From contig CP052876.1 of assembly GCA_020881835.1 (NCBI GenBank), positions 2,976,001 through 3,040,000 of the forward strand: 64,000 nucleotides of DNA, read 5' to 3'. Every line of letters starts with the position of its first letter. The first letter of the stretch is position 1. The notes below the pieces were generated by a model. It did not search any database and was not told where the DNA came from. It saw nothing but the letters and a program-made list of their open reading frames with translations. Position numbers and translations under genes: made by a program. This DNA comes from Kineosporiaceae bacterium SCSIO 59966 (GTDB lineage: Bacteria > Actinomycetota > Actinomycetes > Actinomycetales > SCSIO-59966). Shown here piece after piece: positions 8,378-16,735 of this stretch.

Positions 8378-9045
8378 TGCGACCTGCCGGCCCCGAGTCC
8401 ATGCGGCGGACCTGGCGCTGGGCCGCCGTGGTTCTGATCGTCGGCGTGTCGACGGCAGCCGGAATGCTCGCCGGGTCGCGGCTCGCCGCCGCGCCGACGA
8501 GTCCCCCGGCAGACGACTCCGTCGAGGCCGGCTTCGCCCGCGACATGTCAACTCACCACGCTCAAGCCGTGCAGATGTCCGTGCTGGTCCGCGAGCGCAC
8601 TCAGGACCCTGAGGTCGCGACTCTGGCCCTGGACATCCTGTTGACCCAACAGCAGCAGATCGGCCAGATGTACGCCTGGCTCGACCGGTGGAACCTTCCG
8701 CGGGCGTCGTCCCGGCCTGCAATGGCGTGGATGGAGGATTCCCCGGCGATGACCAGCATGGACGGATCGATGCCGACAGGGCAGTCGACGATGCCGGGCA
8801 TGGCCAGCAACGAAGGACTGGACCGATTGCGCGCCGCAGCCGGCGAAGAGGCGGACAGGCTCTTCCTCCAGCTGATGATCCCGCATCACCAGGCTGGGGT
8901 GGCCATGGCAGAGGTCGCTGCAGCGCAAGCGGCCGACGACGACGTCCGGCGCCTCGCTCAGACCATCGTGGACTCCCAGAGCGCAGAGATCGGTCTCCTC
9001 CGCGACATGCTGGATGCCCACGGTGGCCCTCTACCAGGCAGGTGA
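8377..9045 (+). CDS. DUF305 family secreted/membrane-anchored protein
   Basis: 222 residues from the ATG that shares a base with the preceding stop. An N-terminal membrane anchor (about 10-30) leads to two DUF305 units, marked by MSTHHAQAVQMS and MIPHHQAGVAMAE. The segment between them is Met-rich (ATSMDGS-like runs with several Met). DUF305 proteins are small helical, His/Met-rich extracellular proteins frequently found beside copper genes; copper binding is plausible but unproven. Two more copies lie at 51238-51876 and 52134-52739. Confidence 0.88.
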   Translation: MRPAGPESMRRTWRWAAVVLIVGVSTAAGMLAGSRLAAAPTSPPADDSVEAGFARDMSTHHAQAVQMSVLVRERTQDPEVATLALDILLTQQQQIGQMYAWLDRWNLPRASSRPAMAWMEDSPAMTSMDGSMPTGQSTMPGMASNEGLDRLRAAAGEEADRLFLQLMIPHHQAGVAMAEVAAAQAADDDVRRLAQTIVDSQSAEIGLLRDMLDAHGGPLPGR

Positions 9046-9047
9046 CG

Positions 9048-9797
9048 ATGGAGCTCTACGCCCTGACGTCACTGGCGCTCGTCGCCGGTGTCGTGTCGTT
9101 CACGTCGCCGTGCTGTCTGCCGCTCCTGCCTGGCTACGTCTCCTACGTGTCCGGGCTGCGCGAGCCGATGCCGGCGCCGGGAGGGGACGTCGCCACCCTG
9201 GTACGCAGCAACCGCCGGGTGATGACCGGCGCCGTCCTGTTCGTGCTCGGCTTCACCATCGTCTTCGTGGCGTTGGGGGTCACCGCCTCGGCTCTAGGCC
9301 TGCTGCTGGTGCAGAACAGATCGGTGATCAACGTCGTCGGCGGGGCCTTCGTTGTCCTCGTGGGCCTCACCATGGTGGGCGTCGTTCGGGTGCCGCTGCT
9401 TCAGCGGCGGCTGGCGGTGGATGCGTCCAGGTTCAGCCGCGGTCCGGCCAGCGCGCTCCCGCTGGGAGCCGCGTTCGCCTTTGGGTGGACGCCGTGCGTG
9501 GGTCCGGTCCTGACCGCGATCCTCGCGACGGCCGCGAGCACTGCGACGCTGTGGCGGGGTGGACTGCTCCTGGCCGCCTACAGCGTGGGCCTCGGTATCC
9601 CCTTCCTTCTCCTCGCTGCCGGTCTCGCGCGTGGCAAGCGGCGACCGGAGTGGCTGGCACGCAACTCCCGGCGGATCGAGGTGGCCGGCGGGGTACTGCT
9701 GGTGGCGACGGGCCTGGCACTGGCCACGGGCAGCTGGAACGAACTGATGAGCCGGTTCCTGGCCTACTACGCCCGCTTCGGCTGGCCGCCGATCTGA
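9048..9797 (+). CDS. ccdA: CcdA-type thiol-disulfide transmembrane protein
   Basis: 249 residues with six predicted membrane helices. The two redox cysteines sit in FTSPCCLPLLPGY and GWTPCVGPVL. CcdA passes electrons from cytosolic thioredoxin to thioredoxin-like proteins outside the membrane, chiefly for cytochrome c maturation. It starts two bases after the DUF305 stop, so it belongs to the plus-strand unit. It also faces the ccm operon tail to tail, whose CcmG-like protein is its likely partner. Confidence 0.9.
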   Translation: MELYALTSLALVAGVVSFTSPCCLPLLPGYVSYVSGLREPMPAPGGDVATLVRSNRRVMTGAVLFVLGFTIVFVALGVTASALGLLLVQNRSVINVVGGAFVVLVGLTMVGVVRVPLLQRRLAVDASRFSRGPASALPLGAAFAFGWTPCVGPVLTAILATAASTATLWRGGLLLAAYSVGLGIPFLLLAAGLARGKRRPEWLARNSRRIEVAGGVLLVATGLALATGSWNELMSRFLAYYARFGWPPI

Positions 9798-9816
9798 GCG
9801 CATCCCGAGGTGCGCT
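9797..9816. terminator. Short hairpin between convergent ccdA and the ccm operon
   Basis: AGCGCA pairs with TGCGCT around an 8-base loop in the 31-bp gap between two convergent transcripts. It overlaps the last base of the ccdA stop. It is a weak structure and only a candidate terminator. Confidence 0.3.
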
Positions 9817-9828
9817 GCTCCACGTCGG

Positions 9829-10560
9829 TCAACCGCCGGGCGCGCGCTGCACCGGACCGTTGACCATCTCGCCCGGGGACTTGCCGGCCAGCACCTGGTC
9901 CAGAGTGCTCGCAAGCAGGGGGAAGGTCGAGGCGCCGGTGATCTTGGCGACAATCGTCCCGTCGCGGTCGATCACGAACGTCTCGGGAACCCCGTAGACG
10001 CCGAATTCGAGCCCGCCCCTCGAGCCGGAGTCCACGACGTACTGGTAGCGCTCGCCCCGGCCCAGCTCGTCCAGGAAGGCCACCGCGGTGGCCTTCTGGT
10101 CCTGATAGTTGACCCCGACGAAGGTGACGCCGGCGTCCGCGTAGGCGTTGGCAGCGGCAACGAGCTCCGGGTGCTCCTGGCGGCACGGGACGCACCAGGA
10201 GGCCCAGAAGTTGACGACCACCACCTGGCCTCGTAGGTCCGCCAGGCGCACGGCCCCCTCCTTCTCCAGGTAGGGCCACTGGACGTCGGGGGCCGGCTTT
10301 CCGATGAGGGGGGAGTCCACGAGCGTGGGGTCGGTCCCGAGCCGGGCACCCAGCACGGCGCCCAGGCCCACCACCGCGACGAGCACCAGGGCGCCGAACC
10401 ACCACAGGGCCCGTGCTCGCGGGCGGGTCTGGGTGCCTGCGGTGCTCAGGGCAGAGACGGCCCCCTGCGGCGGGACGTGGCCGTCCTGGTCCGGCTCCGG
10501 TGTGCGCTGCTCCCCGGACGAGGGTGCGGCCGGGATCCCGGCGGCCCGGCGCGCCCTCAA
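9829..10560 (-). CDS. ccmG: CcmG/TlpA-type thioredoxin-like protein
   Basis: 243 residues from a TTG that overlaps the stop of the upstream gene (TTGA). The N-terminal 50 or so residues are Pro/Gln-rich and cytosolic; one membrane helix follows (WWFGALVLVAVVGLGAVLGA). The outside domain is thioredoxin-like, with the active site FWASWCVPCRQEHP and the cis-Pro region YGVPETFVIDRDG. CcmG reduces the haem-binding cysteines of apocytochrome c before haem attachment. It is the last gene of the ccm operon. No ATG gives a better start; a longer reading upstream would run through the CcmI-like gene in another frame. Confidence 0.85.
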   Translation of the reverse strand: MRARRAAGIPAAPSSGEQRTPEPDQDGHVPPQGAVSALSTAGTQTRPRARALWWFGALVLVAVVGLGAVLGARLGTDPTLVDSPLIGKPAPDVQWPYLEKEGAVRLADLRGQVVVVNFWASWCVPCRQEHPELVAAANAYADAGVTFVGVNYQDQKATAVAFLDELGRGERYQYVVDSGSRGGLEFGVYGVPETFVIDRDGTIVAKITGASTFPLLASTLDQVLAGKSPGEMVNGPVQRAPGG

Positions 10561-11399
10561 CCGCCGCCTCCGGCTGCCGCGCTGGCCCGTGCCTCCTGCA
10601 GCAGCGTCGCCACCTGCCCCTGCACCTCCGGCTCCAGCGGCAGCTCCTGCATCCGGCGCAGCGCCTCCACGGCGCCGCTCGGGTCGTCCTGGCCGTAGAG
10701 CCGGACGTTGGCCCGCACCCACCAGGCCAGGGGCAAGGCAGGATCGCGCTGGAGTGCCTCGTCGGCGAAGCGCGCTGCCTCCGCGGCGTCGTCCAGCTGC
10801 AGCAGGATCCAGCCCAGCGACGCAAGGGCTTCTGCGTTGTCCGGCTGGCGCTCGAGCACCTCGCGGTAGTGCGGGACGGCCTTGTCGAACTCGCCCTGGT
10901 CGCGGTAGCGCTCGGCCAGCGCCAGGCGCATTCCCACCACGTCGGGGTTCGCCTCGACCACGCGCTCCATCTCCGCGTCGGTGACCTTCGACAGGTCACG
11001 CCCGGTCGGGGGGGCGGAGGGGGCTGGCGCGGGTGAGCCTTGCGAGACCTCGTTGCCGGTGACGAAGCCGCCCACGGGCCGGTCTTGCAGGGTAGGCGGG
11101 AGGACGACCCCAAGTGCCACGACCGCGGCGAGCGCGCCCGCACCGTAGACCACGGCGCGCCACGTCACGACGCGGCGCTGTCGGCTGGAACCTGCCTCCT
11201 CGGCCGGTTCGCTGCCGTCCAGCAGCGCCAGGGCCTCCGCCGCCGCTCGTTCGTAGCGGCGTCTCAGCTCGGCGGCCGGGCGCGGTGGCACGTCGCCGGT
11301 ACGAACCTGCTGCTCCAGCTCGAGCAGGTCACGCAGGGCCTGGTCCCGCTGCCGTTCCAACTGGGCACGGCTGGGAGACGACTGGCGGGCGGCCATCAT
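10557..11399 (-). CDS. CcmI-like tetratricopeptide cytochrome c biogenesis protein
   Basis: 280 residues, ATG start touching the ccmH stop. The N-terminal 80 residues are charged and helical (SRAQLERQRDQALRDLLELE), followed by one membrane helix (about 85-105). The C-terminal half has tetratricopeptide-like repeats (LALAERYRDQGEFDKAVPHY, LASLGWILLQLDDAAEA). In System I, CcmI presents apocytochrome c to CcmF/CcmH. Here it has a single anchor rather than two, so it is called CcmI-like. Confidence 0.75.
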   Translation of the reverse strand: MMAARQSSPSRAQLERQRDQALRDLLELEQQVRTGDVPPRPAAELRRRYERAAAEALALLDGSEPAEEAGSSRQRRVVTWRAVVYGAGALAAVVALGVVLPPTLQDRPVGGFVTGNEVSQGSPAPAPSAPPTGRDLSKVTDAEMERVVEANPDVVGMRLALAERYRDQGEFDKAVPHYREVLERQPDNAEALASLGWILLQLDDAAEAARFADEALQRDPALPLAWWVRANVRLYGQDDPSGAVEALRRMQELPLEPEVQGQVATLLQEARASAAAGGGG

Positions 11400-11872
11400 C
11401 ACGGCTCCTCGTCGTCGGGGGTGACCGGACGCATCCCGGCGACCTCGCGGCGGACGCGCTCGCGCTCCTCCTCCGGCAGCGGCGGAACCTGCCGCCGCGG
11501 CAGCGTCGCGAGAACGGCAAGGGCGACCCCGGCCGCCCCGACCGGCAGCAGCCACACGAGCAGCGTCACCCCGCGCGCCGGTGGGTCGAGCACCACCCAG
11601 TCGCCGTAACGGGCGCGGAAGTAGTCGAACACCTCCTCGTCGCTGCGGCCGGCGGCCACCTGTTGCTCGACCTCCTGCCGCATCGCGGCAGCCGTCTGAG
11701 ATGGCGAGTCGGCGATCGAGACGCTCTGGCAAGTCGGGCAGCGCAGGCGCTGCTCGAGCGCGTAAGCTCTGTCCTCTGCGGGGTTCGGGCCGGCCAGCAG
11801 GCCCCAGGCCACGATCCCGAGGGCCACCAGCAGGAGGGCGGGTAGGGCGGTCCGCCGGGCCGTCTCACGCAC
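11399..11872 (-). CDS. ccmH: CcmH cytochrome c-type biogenesis protein
   Basis: 157 residues from the GTG at 11872, which overlaps the ccmF stop by 8 bp. A signal anchor (about 9-27) leads to the LRCPTCQ redox motif (Cys45, Cys48), then the conserved region RSDEEVFDYFRARYGDWVVL and a second membrane helix near the C terminus. CcmH shuttles reducing equivalents to the haem-binding CxxCH of apocytochrome c and works with CcmF. Confidence 0.92.
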   Translation of the reverse strand: MRETARRTALPALLLVALGIVAWGLLAGPNPAEDRAYALEQRLRCPTCQSVSIADSPSQTAAAMRQEVEQQVAAGRSDEEVFDYFRARYGDWVVLDPPARGVTLLVWLLPVGAAGVALAVLATLPRRQVPPLPEEERERVRREVAGMRPVTPDDEEP

Positions 11873-13850
11873 CGGCGGGCACCTTCTCGGACGGCGGAGT
11901 GGGCCCGGGGAGCCGGTCACCAGCCCGCGACGTCAGGCGCCGTCCGCTCAGTGCCCACGCCCCGCCCACCATGACGAGGGCACCGGCCGCCCACAGCAAC
12001 CACATCAGCGGGTGCGTGGACAGGTTGACCGTGATCGACCCGGGCTCCAGCCGCGTGAGCGCGACGTACACGTCGCCGGTGGGTCTGGTCCAGACCGCCG
12101 GCGTCCCGACAGCCTGTGGCTGGTTCCGGAACGTCGTCAGGGCGGGCTCCATCGTCCGCGGTGCCTCGCCATCGCGGCTGACCTCCAGGCGGGCGGCACG
12201 CAGGGTGCGGTCCGGCAGCTCACGCTCGACGTCGTCCACGTACGTGACTGTGTAGCCGGCGAAGCGGACACTGTCGCCGAGCTCGAGGTCGGCGGAGTCC
12301 CGCTGGCCCAGCGCGCCGGAGGCCGCGATGGAAACCGCAACGAGGGCAACGCCGATGTGGGACAGCTGGCCTCCCCAATAGCCCCGTCGGCCCCGGGCCA
12401 GGCGCCATATCCCCTGCAGTGAGCGCTGCGGCGCGGTGACGATCAGCTCGCGAGCGCTGGCCGCGGCGATGGTTACCGCCAGCAGGACCACGACCACCAC
12501 CGTCGGGGCGGTGACGCCGGCCAGCACAAGGCCGGCCGCGGACAGGCTGCCCAGCAGCACCGGCCATGCCAGCCGCCGCCAGAACGCGCGGCCGCTCGCC
12601 CGGCGGTAGGGCAGGAAGGGCCCCACGCCCATGGCGAGCAGCAGGGCGAAGGACAGCGGCACCGCCATCCGGTCGAAGAAGGGGCGGCCGACGGAGACCT
12701 GCTGACCGGTCACCGCCTCGACGAGCACCGGGTAGAGCGTGCCGAGGAGCACCACGAACGCGTACAGCGACAGCAGCACGTTGTTGACGAGGAAGGCGCC
12801 CTCCCGGCTGAGCAGGGACTCCGGGCGACCGCCGCCCACCAGCGCCGAGCCCCGCCAGGCGACCAGGGCGAAGGAGGCCACCGTCACGAGCAGGAAGAAG
12901 GCCAGCAGCACCGGCCCGACCGCCGACTGGGTGAAGGCGTGGACCGAGGCGATCACCGAGGACCGGGTCAGGAACGTGCCGAGCAGCGTGAGGGCGAACG
13001 TCGAGACCACCAGGATGAGGTTCCAGAGCTGGAGCATGCCCCGCTTGAGCTGCACGACGGCGGAGTGGATGAACGCGGTCGCGACCAGCCACGGGATCAG
13101 CGCCGCGTTCTCCACCGGGTCCCACGCCCAGTAGCCGCCCCAGCCCAGGACCTCGTAGGACCACCACGCACCAAGGACCAGGCCGCCGGTCAGCCCGGTC
13201 CAGGCGACGAGGTTGGCCCGCCGGGTGCGCCGCAGCCACTCCACGCCGCCCTGCCGCAGCAGCAGCGCCGAGATCGCGAAGGCGAACGGGACGGTGAAGC
13301 CGACGTACCCCAGGTACAGCAGCGGTGGGTGGAACGCCACCATGATGTGGTTCTGCAGCAGCGGGTTCGGCCCGGGTCCGTCCGGCGGGGGGTCGGCCAT
13401 CACCTGGAACGGGTTGGTCACCGTCGTGACCAGCCCGAAGAAGAAGACGGCCACGAGCGCCATCACGCCGAGGGCTCCGGTCCCCAGCCGGTCGGCCGTG
13501 CTGGGCACCCCTCGGGCCACCGCGGCGGTGAAGCCCGCCAGCACCAGCACCCACAGGACGGCGCTGCCGTCGAGCGCCGACCACGCCGCCGTCATCTTGA
13601 ACAGCAGCGGCGTGGCCCGTGAGCCGGTCTCGGCCACGTAGGACACCTCGAAGCTGTCGGTGACCAATGCCGCGACGAGGGCCACCTGGGCGACCACGGC
13701 GCCCACGAGGACGCCGGCGGCGGCCAGGCGCAGCTGCCCGATCCGTACCGTCTCGGGTCGGCGCTGCGCGCGCAGCGCCCACCACGCCAGCACGACGGAG
13801 CTGGCCAGGCCGAGCATGGCGCCCGCCCAGCCGCCGGCGGCCCAGATCAC
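11865..13850 (-). CDS. ccmF: CcmF haem lyase, cytochrome c maturation
   Basis: 661 residues with about 14 membrane helices. The haem-handling Trp-rich loop WGGYWAWDPVENAAL is intact. The flanking QNHIMVAFHPPLLYLGYVGF and LTRSSVIASVHAFTQS are typical CcmF segments. The C-terminal third contains an extracytoplasmic domain before a last helix. CcmF takes haem from holo-CcmE and attaches it to apocytochrome c. It overlaps ccmE (4 bp) and ccmH (8 bp), which implies coupled translation. Confidence 0.95.
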   Translation of the reverse strand: MIWAAGGWAGAMLGLASSVVLAWWALRAQRRPETVRIGQLRLAAAGVLVGAVVAQVALVAALVTDSFEVSYVAETGSRATPLLFKMTAAWSALDGSAVLWVLVLAGFTAAVARGVPSTADRLGTGALGVMALVAVFFFGLVTTVTNPFQVMADPPPDGPGPNPLLQNHIMVAFHPPLLYLGYVGFTVPFAFAISALLLRQGGVEWLRRTRRANLVAWTGLTGGLVLGAWWSYEVLGWGGYWAWDPVENAALIPWLVATAFIHSAVVQLKRGMLQLWNLILVVSTFALTLLGTFLTRSSVIASVHAFTQSAVGPVLLAFFLLVTVASFALVAWRGSALVGGGRPESLLSREGAFLVNNVLLSLYAFVVLLGTLYPVLVEAVTGQQVSVGRPFFDRMAVPLSFALLLAMGVGPFLPYRRASGRAFWRRLAWPVLLGSLSAAGLVLAGVTAPTVVVVVLLAVTIAAASARELIVTAPQRSLQGIWRLARGRRGYWGGQLSHIGVALVAVSIAASGALGQRDSADLELGDSVRFAGYTVTYVDDVERELPDRTLRAARLEVSRDGEAPRTMEPALTTFRNQPQAVGTPAVWTRPTGDVYVALTRLEPGSITVNLSTHPLMWLLWAAGALVMVGGAWALSGRRLTSRAGDRLPGPTPPSEKVPAGA

Positions 13851-14260
13851 GGCGCCTCCCCGTCCGTCTCGGTCGCGGGAGCGCGGTACTCCTCGTCATG
13901 CTTGACGATCATGGTGTCGGAGGTGAACACGTCTCCACGCCACTGCCCTTCGACGACCACCCCGATGCCTTCGCGGAAGAGCTGGTTGGGGGAGCCGGTG
14001 TGCAGGACCTCCACCCGGCTGCCGCCGGAGGCGTCGACCACGGCGAACCGGACCCCGTCAGGCGTGCCCACGACGCTGCCGGTCTCCACGAGGCCGCCGA
14101 GGCGGAACCGTTCTCCGGCCGGGGCGTCCGCCCGCCCGGCAACTGCCTCCTGCGGCGTGAGGTAGTAGACGAGGCTGTCGTTGAGGTTGCCGAACGTCAG
14201 CACCCCGGCCAGCACGGCGGCCAGTCCGATGCCCGGCACGGCGAACGCGCGGGTGATCAC
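13847..14260 (-). CDS. ccmE: CcmE haem chaperone
   Basis: 137 residues with an N-terminal membrane anchor (about 8-25) and an OB-fold domain. The haem-binding HxxxY motif is seen as VKHDEEYRAP near the C terminus, so this is the histidine-type CcmE and not the cysteine variant of archaea and some bacteria. It carries covalently bound haem from CcmABCD to CcmF. The GTG start overlaps the ccmD stop. Confidence 0.93.
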   Translation of the reverse strand: MITRAFAVPGIGLAAVLAGVLTFGNLNDSLVYYLTPQEAVAGRADAPAGERFRLGGLVETGSVVGTPDGVRFAVVDASGGSRVEVLHTGSPNQLFREGIGVVVEGQWRGDVFTSDTMIVKHDEEYRAPATETDGEAP

Positions 14261-14379
14261 CGCAGCTCCTCGATCTGGCGGCGCGCCCGGGCGCCACGGG
14301 CCCGAAGAACGAGCAGGTATCCGGCGATCGAGCCGTACGCGGTCCCGAATCCAAGAGCCACCCAGCCCCAGTCAGCCAT
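14257..14379 (-). CDS. ccmD: CcmD small membrane subunit (40 residues)
   Basis: This gene is easily missed because of its size. It reads MADWGWVALGFGTAYGSIAG, then a hydrophobic helix end YLLVLRARGARARRQIEEL. One membrane helix followed by a basic, charged tail is the usual CcmD layout. It fills the space between ccmC and ccmE exactly, with an 8-bp overlap upstream and a 4-bp overlap downstream. CcmD helps release holo-CcmE from the CcmABC transporter. Confidence 0.85.
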   Translation of the reverse strand: MADWGWVALGFGTAYGSIAGYLLVLRARGARARRQIEELR

Positions 14380-15112
14380 GACGCGCCTCCGGACCGTGCA
14401 CGGCCGCGGCGGGAGCGGCGACGGCGGCCCCGGCTACCGGCCGTCCCGGTGCCATGGTGGCGGCCGCCAGCTCGGCCTCGTCCGCGGCCAGCCGCATGCG
14501 CAACCGCAGGGCGGCCACGAAGACGGCGGTGAACGCGAGGAGGTTCACGAGCAGGGCGGCGAGCATGACATGGTCGATCGTGGGGTCGCCGGGGCGGAGG
14601 ACGGTCGGTGGCTGGTGCAGGCCGCGCCACCACAGCACCGAGAAGTGCACGACCGGCACCTGGACGAAGGCCACCACCCCGAACACGGCGCTACGGCGGG
14701 CGCGCTGGCCGGCGTCCGCGATGGCCCGACGCAGCGCCAGGTACGCCAGGTAGACGAAGAAGAGCACCGCAGTCGTCACCAGCCGCGGGTCCCAGGTCCA
14801 CCAGACTCCCCAGACCGGTTTGCCCCAGATCGCACCGAGGAGGATGGCGAGCCCGGTGAAGAAGACGCCGACCTCCGCGCTCGAGGCGGCGAGGCGGTCC
14901 CACCGCTCACCGCGTCGCCACAGCCAGGCGACGCTGCCGAGGAGGGTCAGGCCGAACGCCAGGTACGCCAGCCAGGCGGCGGGCACGTGGACGTACATCA
15001 GCCGCTGCAGGTCTCCCTGGAGCCGGTCTGGCGGTGCCGTGAGGGCCGCCGCCAAGCCGACGAGGACGAGACCGCCAGCGGCCACCGCCAGGGACCGGTC
15101 GGCCCGCGTCAT
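14372..15112 (-). CDS. ccmC: CcmC haem export membrane protein
   Basis: 246 residues, six predicted helices. The haem-handling motif WGVWWTWDPRL is intact and histidines occur in YVHVPAAW and VVHFSVLWW, the expected axial positions. CcmC loads haem onto CcmE. The C-terminal 30 residues are an Ala/Pro-rich extension that is not typical. It overlaps ccmB and ccmD. Confidence 0.93.
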   Translation of the reverse strand: MTRADRSLAVAAGGLVLVGLAAALTAPPDRLQGDLQRLMYVHVPAAWLAYLAFGLTLLGSVAWLWRRGERWDRLAASSAEVGVFFTGLAILLGAIWGKPVWGVWWTWDPRLVTTAVLFFVYLAYLALRRAIADAGQRARRSAVFGVVAFVQVPVVHFSVLWWRGLHQPPTVLRPGDPTIDHVMLAALLVNLLAFTAVFVAALRLRMRLAADEAELAAATMAPGRPVAGAAVAAPAAAVHGPEARHG

Positions 15113-15786
15113 TCAGCCTCCTCGAGCACTGGTGCGGTCAGCACGGTGGCCAGCAGCGCGAGTAGGTCCGCCAACCCCGTCAAGAGGAGCCACGGCCACG
15201 GCGTCCGAGCGTACCAGGCGGCCTCGATGACCTGGGTGGCCCCCAGCAGCAGCGGCACGGTCAGCGGGACGACGAGCAGGGGACCCAGCGTCGCGCGACC
15301 GAGGGCGCCGGCGGACACCGCCCCGGCGAGGGCACCCAGCGCAGCCAGCCCGACGGCCACGAGCGGGAGGACGAGGAGCAGCCACGGCCAGCCGGGGACC
15401 TGCGGGTCGTACAGCGCCACCGCGACCGGAGCCAGGACCACCTGGAAGGCCAGCAGGAGAACCGCGTCCGCGACGACGCGGGCGAGGGCCCGCGTGGCCG
15501 GGTCGACCCCGCACTGTGCGAGCAGCGCCTGTGGCCCGGGCCCATCCTCTGCGCTGTGCCGGACCGTCAGCATGACGCCGAAAAGGAGGACGACAAGCCA
15601 GTAGAAGCCCGGCCCCACCTGCCGCAGGAGGGGGATGTCGGTGCCCACGGCCATCGGCAGCAGCAGCAGTGCCACCGTGCCGAACGGCGCGACTACAAGC
15701 AGCGCCTCACCGGTGCGTCGCTCGAGCGCCAGCTGCAGCCGCACCAGCGCCCGCAGCTGCTCGCCCACGCTCACCGTGCCGTTCAC
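15109..15786 (-). CDS. ccmB: CcmB ABC transporter membrane subunit
   Basis: 225 residues with six hydrophobic segments. The N-terminal basic region (LVRLQLALERRTGEALLVV) and the C-terminal segment GPLLVVPLTVPLLLGATQVI fit CcmB. It pairs with CcmA to form the ATPase that releases holo-CcmE. It overlaps ccmA by 4 bp. Confidence 0.9.
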   Translation of the reverse strand: MNGTVSVGEQLRALVRLQLALERRTGEALLVVAPFGTVALLLLPMAVGTDIPLLRQVGPGFYWLVVLLFGVMLTVRHSAEDGPGPQALLAQCGVDPATRALARVVADAVLLLAFQVVLAPVAVALYDPQVPGWPWLLLVLPLVAVGLAALGALAGAVSAGALGRATLGPLLVVPLTVPLLLGATQVIEAAWYARTPWPWLLLTGLADLLALLATVLTAPVLEEAE

Positions 15787-16556
15787 CGCGCGGCCACCGG
15801 TCGCGGGACCGCTGCGCCGTCCACGAGCTCGACGATCCGGTCGGCCAGCGGTCGCATCCGGTCCCGTTCGTGCGACACCAGCACGCAGGCACCTGATCGG
15901 GCCCGCACCCGCTCGGTGAGCACCTGGACCAGGTGGAGGCTGTCGCGGTCGAGGCCGGCGTGGGCCTCGTCCAGCAGCAGCAACCGGGGCTCGGTGAGGA
16001 AGGCGCGGGCGAGGTCCGCGCGGCGCAGCATGCCATGGGAGCAGTGGTCGGCCCGCCGGTGCGCCGCCGCCGCCAGCCCGACCGTCTCCAGCGCGCTGGC
16101 CGCGTCGGCCTCGGCTCGACCGGTGAGCCGCGCGACGAGGCGAAGGTTCTCCCCGAGTCCGAGCTGGGGGTACAGCGCGGGCTGGTGTCCGACTAGGACG
16201 ACGGAGGTTCGGATCCCGGCGCGGGCGGCCCGACCGGCGGCCCCGCCGGCCCGCAGGTCCGCCCCTAGGACCTGCCCCTGGCCGCCGACCGGGGCGAGCA
16301 GCCCTGCGAGGACCCTGAGCAAGGTGGTCTTGCCGGAGCCGTTCGGGCCGAGCAGCCCGATCACCTCGCCGGCCTCCAGCCGCAGATCCAGTTCGCGCAG
16401 CACCGGGGTGCCGGCGATGTCGACGTCGATGGATTCCAGGAACGCCACTGGGTCCGGCTTGGGGACTTGACGCACCCTCCCACCGTCACGGCCCTGGGCC
16501 ACCGTGGGTGAAGCGTCCTGCGACGGGGCATCGGGCCGTCCCGGGGCGGTACTCAT
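15783..16556 (-). CDS. ccmA: CcmA ABC transporter ATP-binding subunit
   Basis: 257 residues from the ATG at 16556; a GTG about 26 codons later is possible. Walker A is GPNGSGKTT and Walker B is LLLLDEAHAGLD, followed by the switch His in LVSHERDRM. The ABC signature is degenerate: where LSGGQ is expected the protein has CSHGMLRRADLARAFL, which is common in CcmA. It is the first gene of the ccm operon. The 179 bases upstream, up to the end of the next minus-strand gene, probably hold the operon promoter, but no clear -35/-10 pair stands out. Confidence 0.9.
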   Translation of the reverse strand: MSTAPGRPDAPSQDASPTVAQGRDGGRVRQVPKPDPVAFLESIDVDIAGTPVLRELDLRLEAGEVIGLLGPNGSGKTTLLRVLAGLLAPVGGQGQVLGADLRAGGAAGRAARAGIRTSVVLVGHQPALYPQLGLGENLRLVARLTGRAEADAASALETVGLAAAAHRRADHCSHGMLRRADLARAFLTEPRLLLLDEAHAGLDRDSLHLVQVLTERVRARSGACVLVSHERDRMRPLADRIVELVDGAAVPRPVAAR

Positions 16557-16735
16557 ACCGCTCCGGTGCTGTCGGGCTGAAAAAGCAGCGGGTACGCCGA
16601 CCTCACCCCTCTTCGGCTCCAGCATCGGTTGCTCCGTCGGGACCGTGACCCAAAGGGCGGGGCGGCGATCCTCCTGTGCTGCATGGTAGACGGCATCGGG
16701 AGAGGGGTAGCCAGCCACGGCCAGGCGCAGACCCT

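Noticed and set aside
13667-15604. 645-codon open frame opposite ccmC-ccmE-ccmF
   Set aside because: Low-complexity translation, antisense to a clear operon with conserved motifs.
16557-16735. Upstream open frame joined to ccmA that could extend the protein
   Set aside because: CcmA proteins start close to the beta strand before Walker A; the extension has no known similarity and lies in the likely promoter region.
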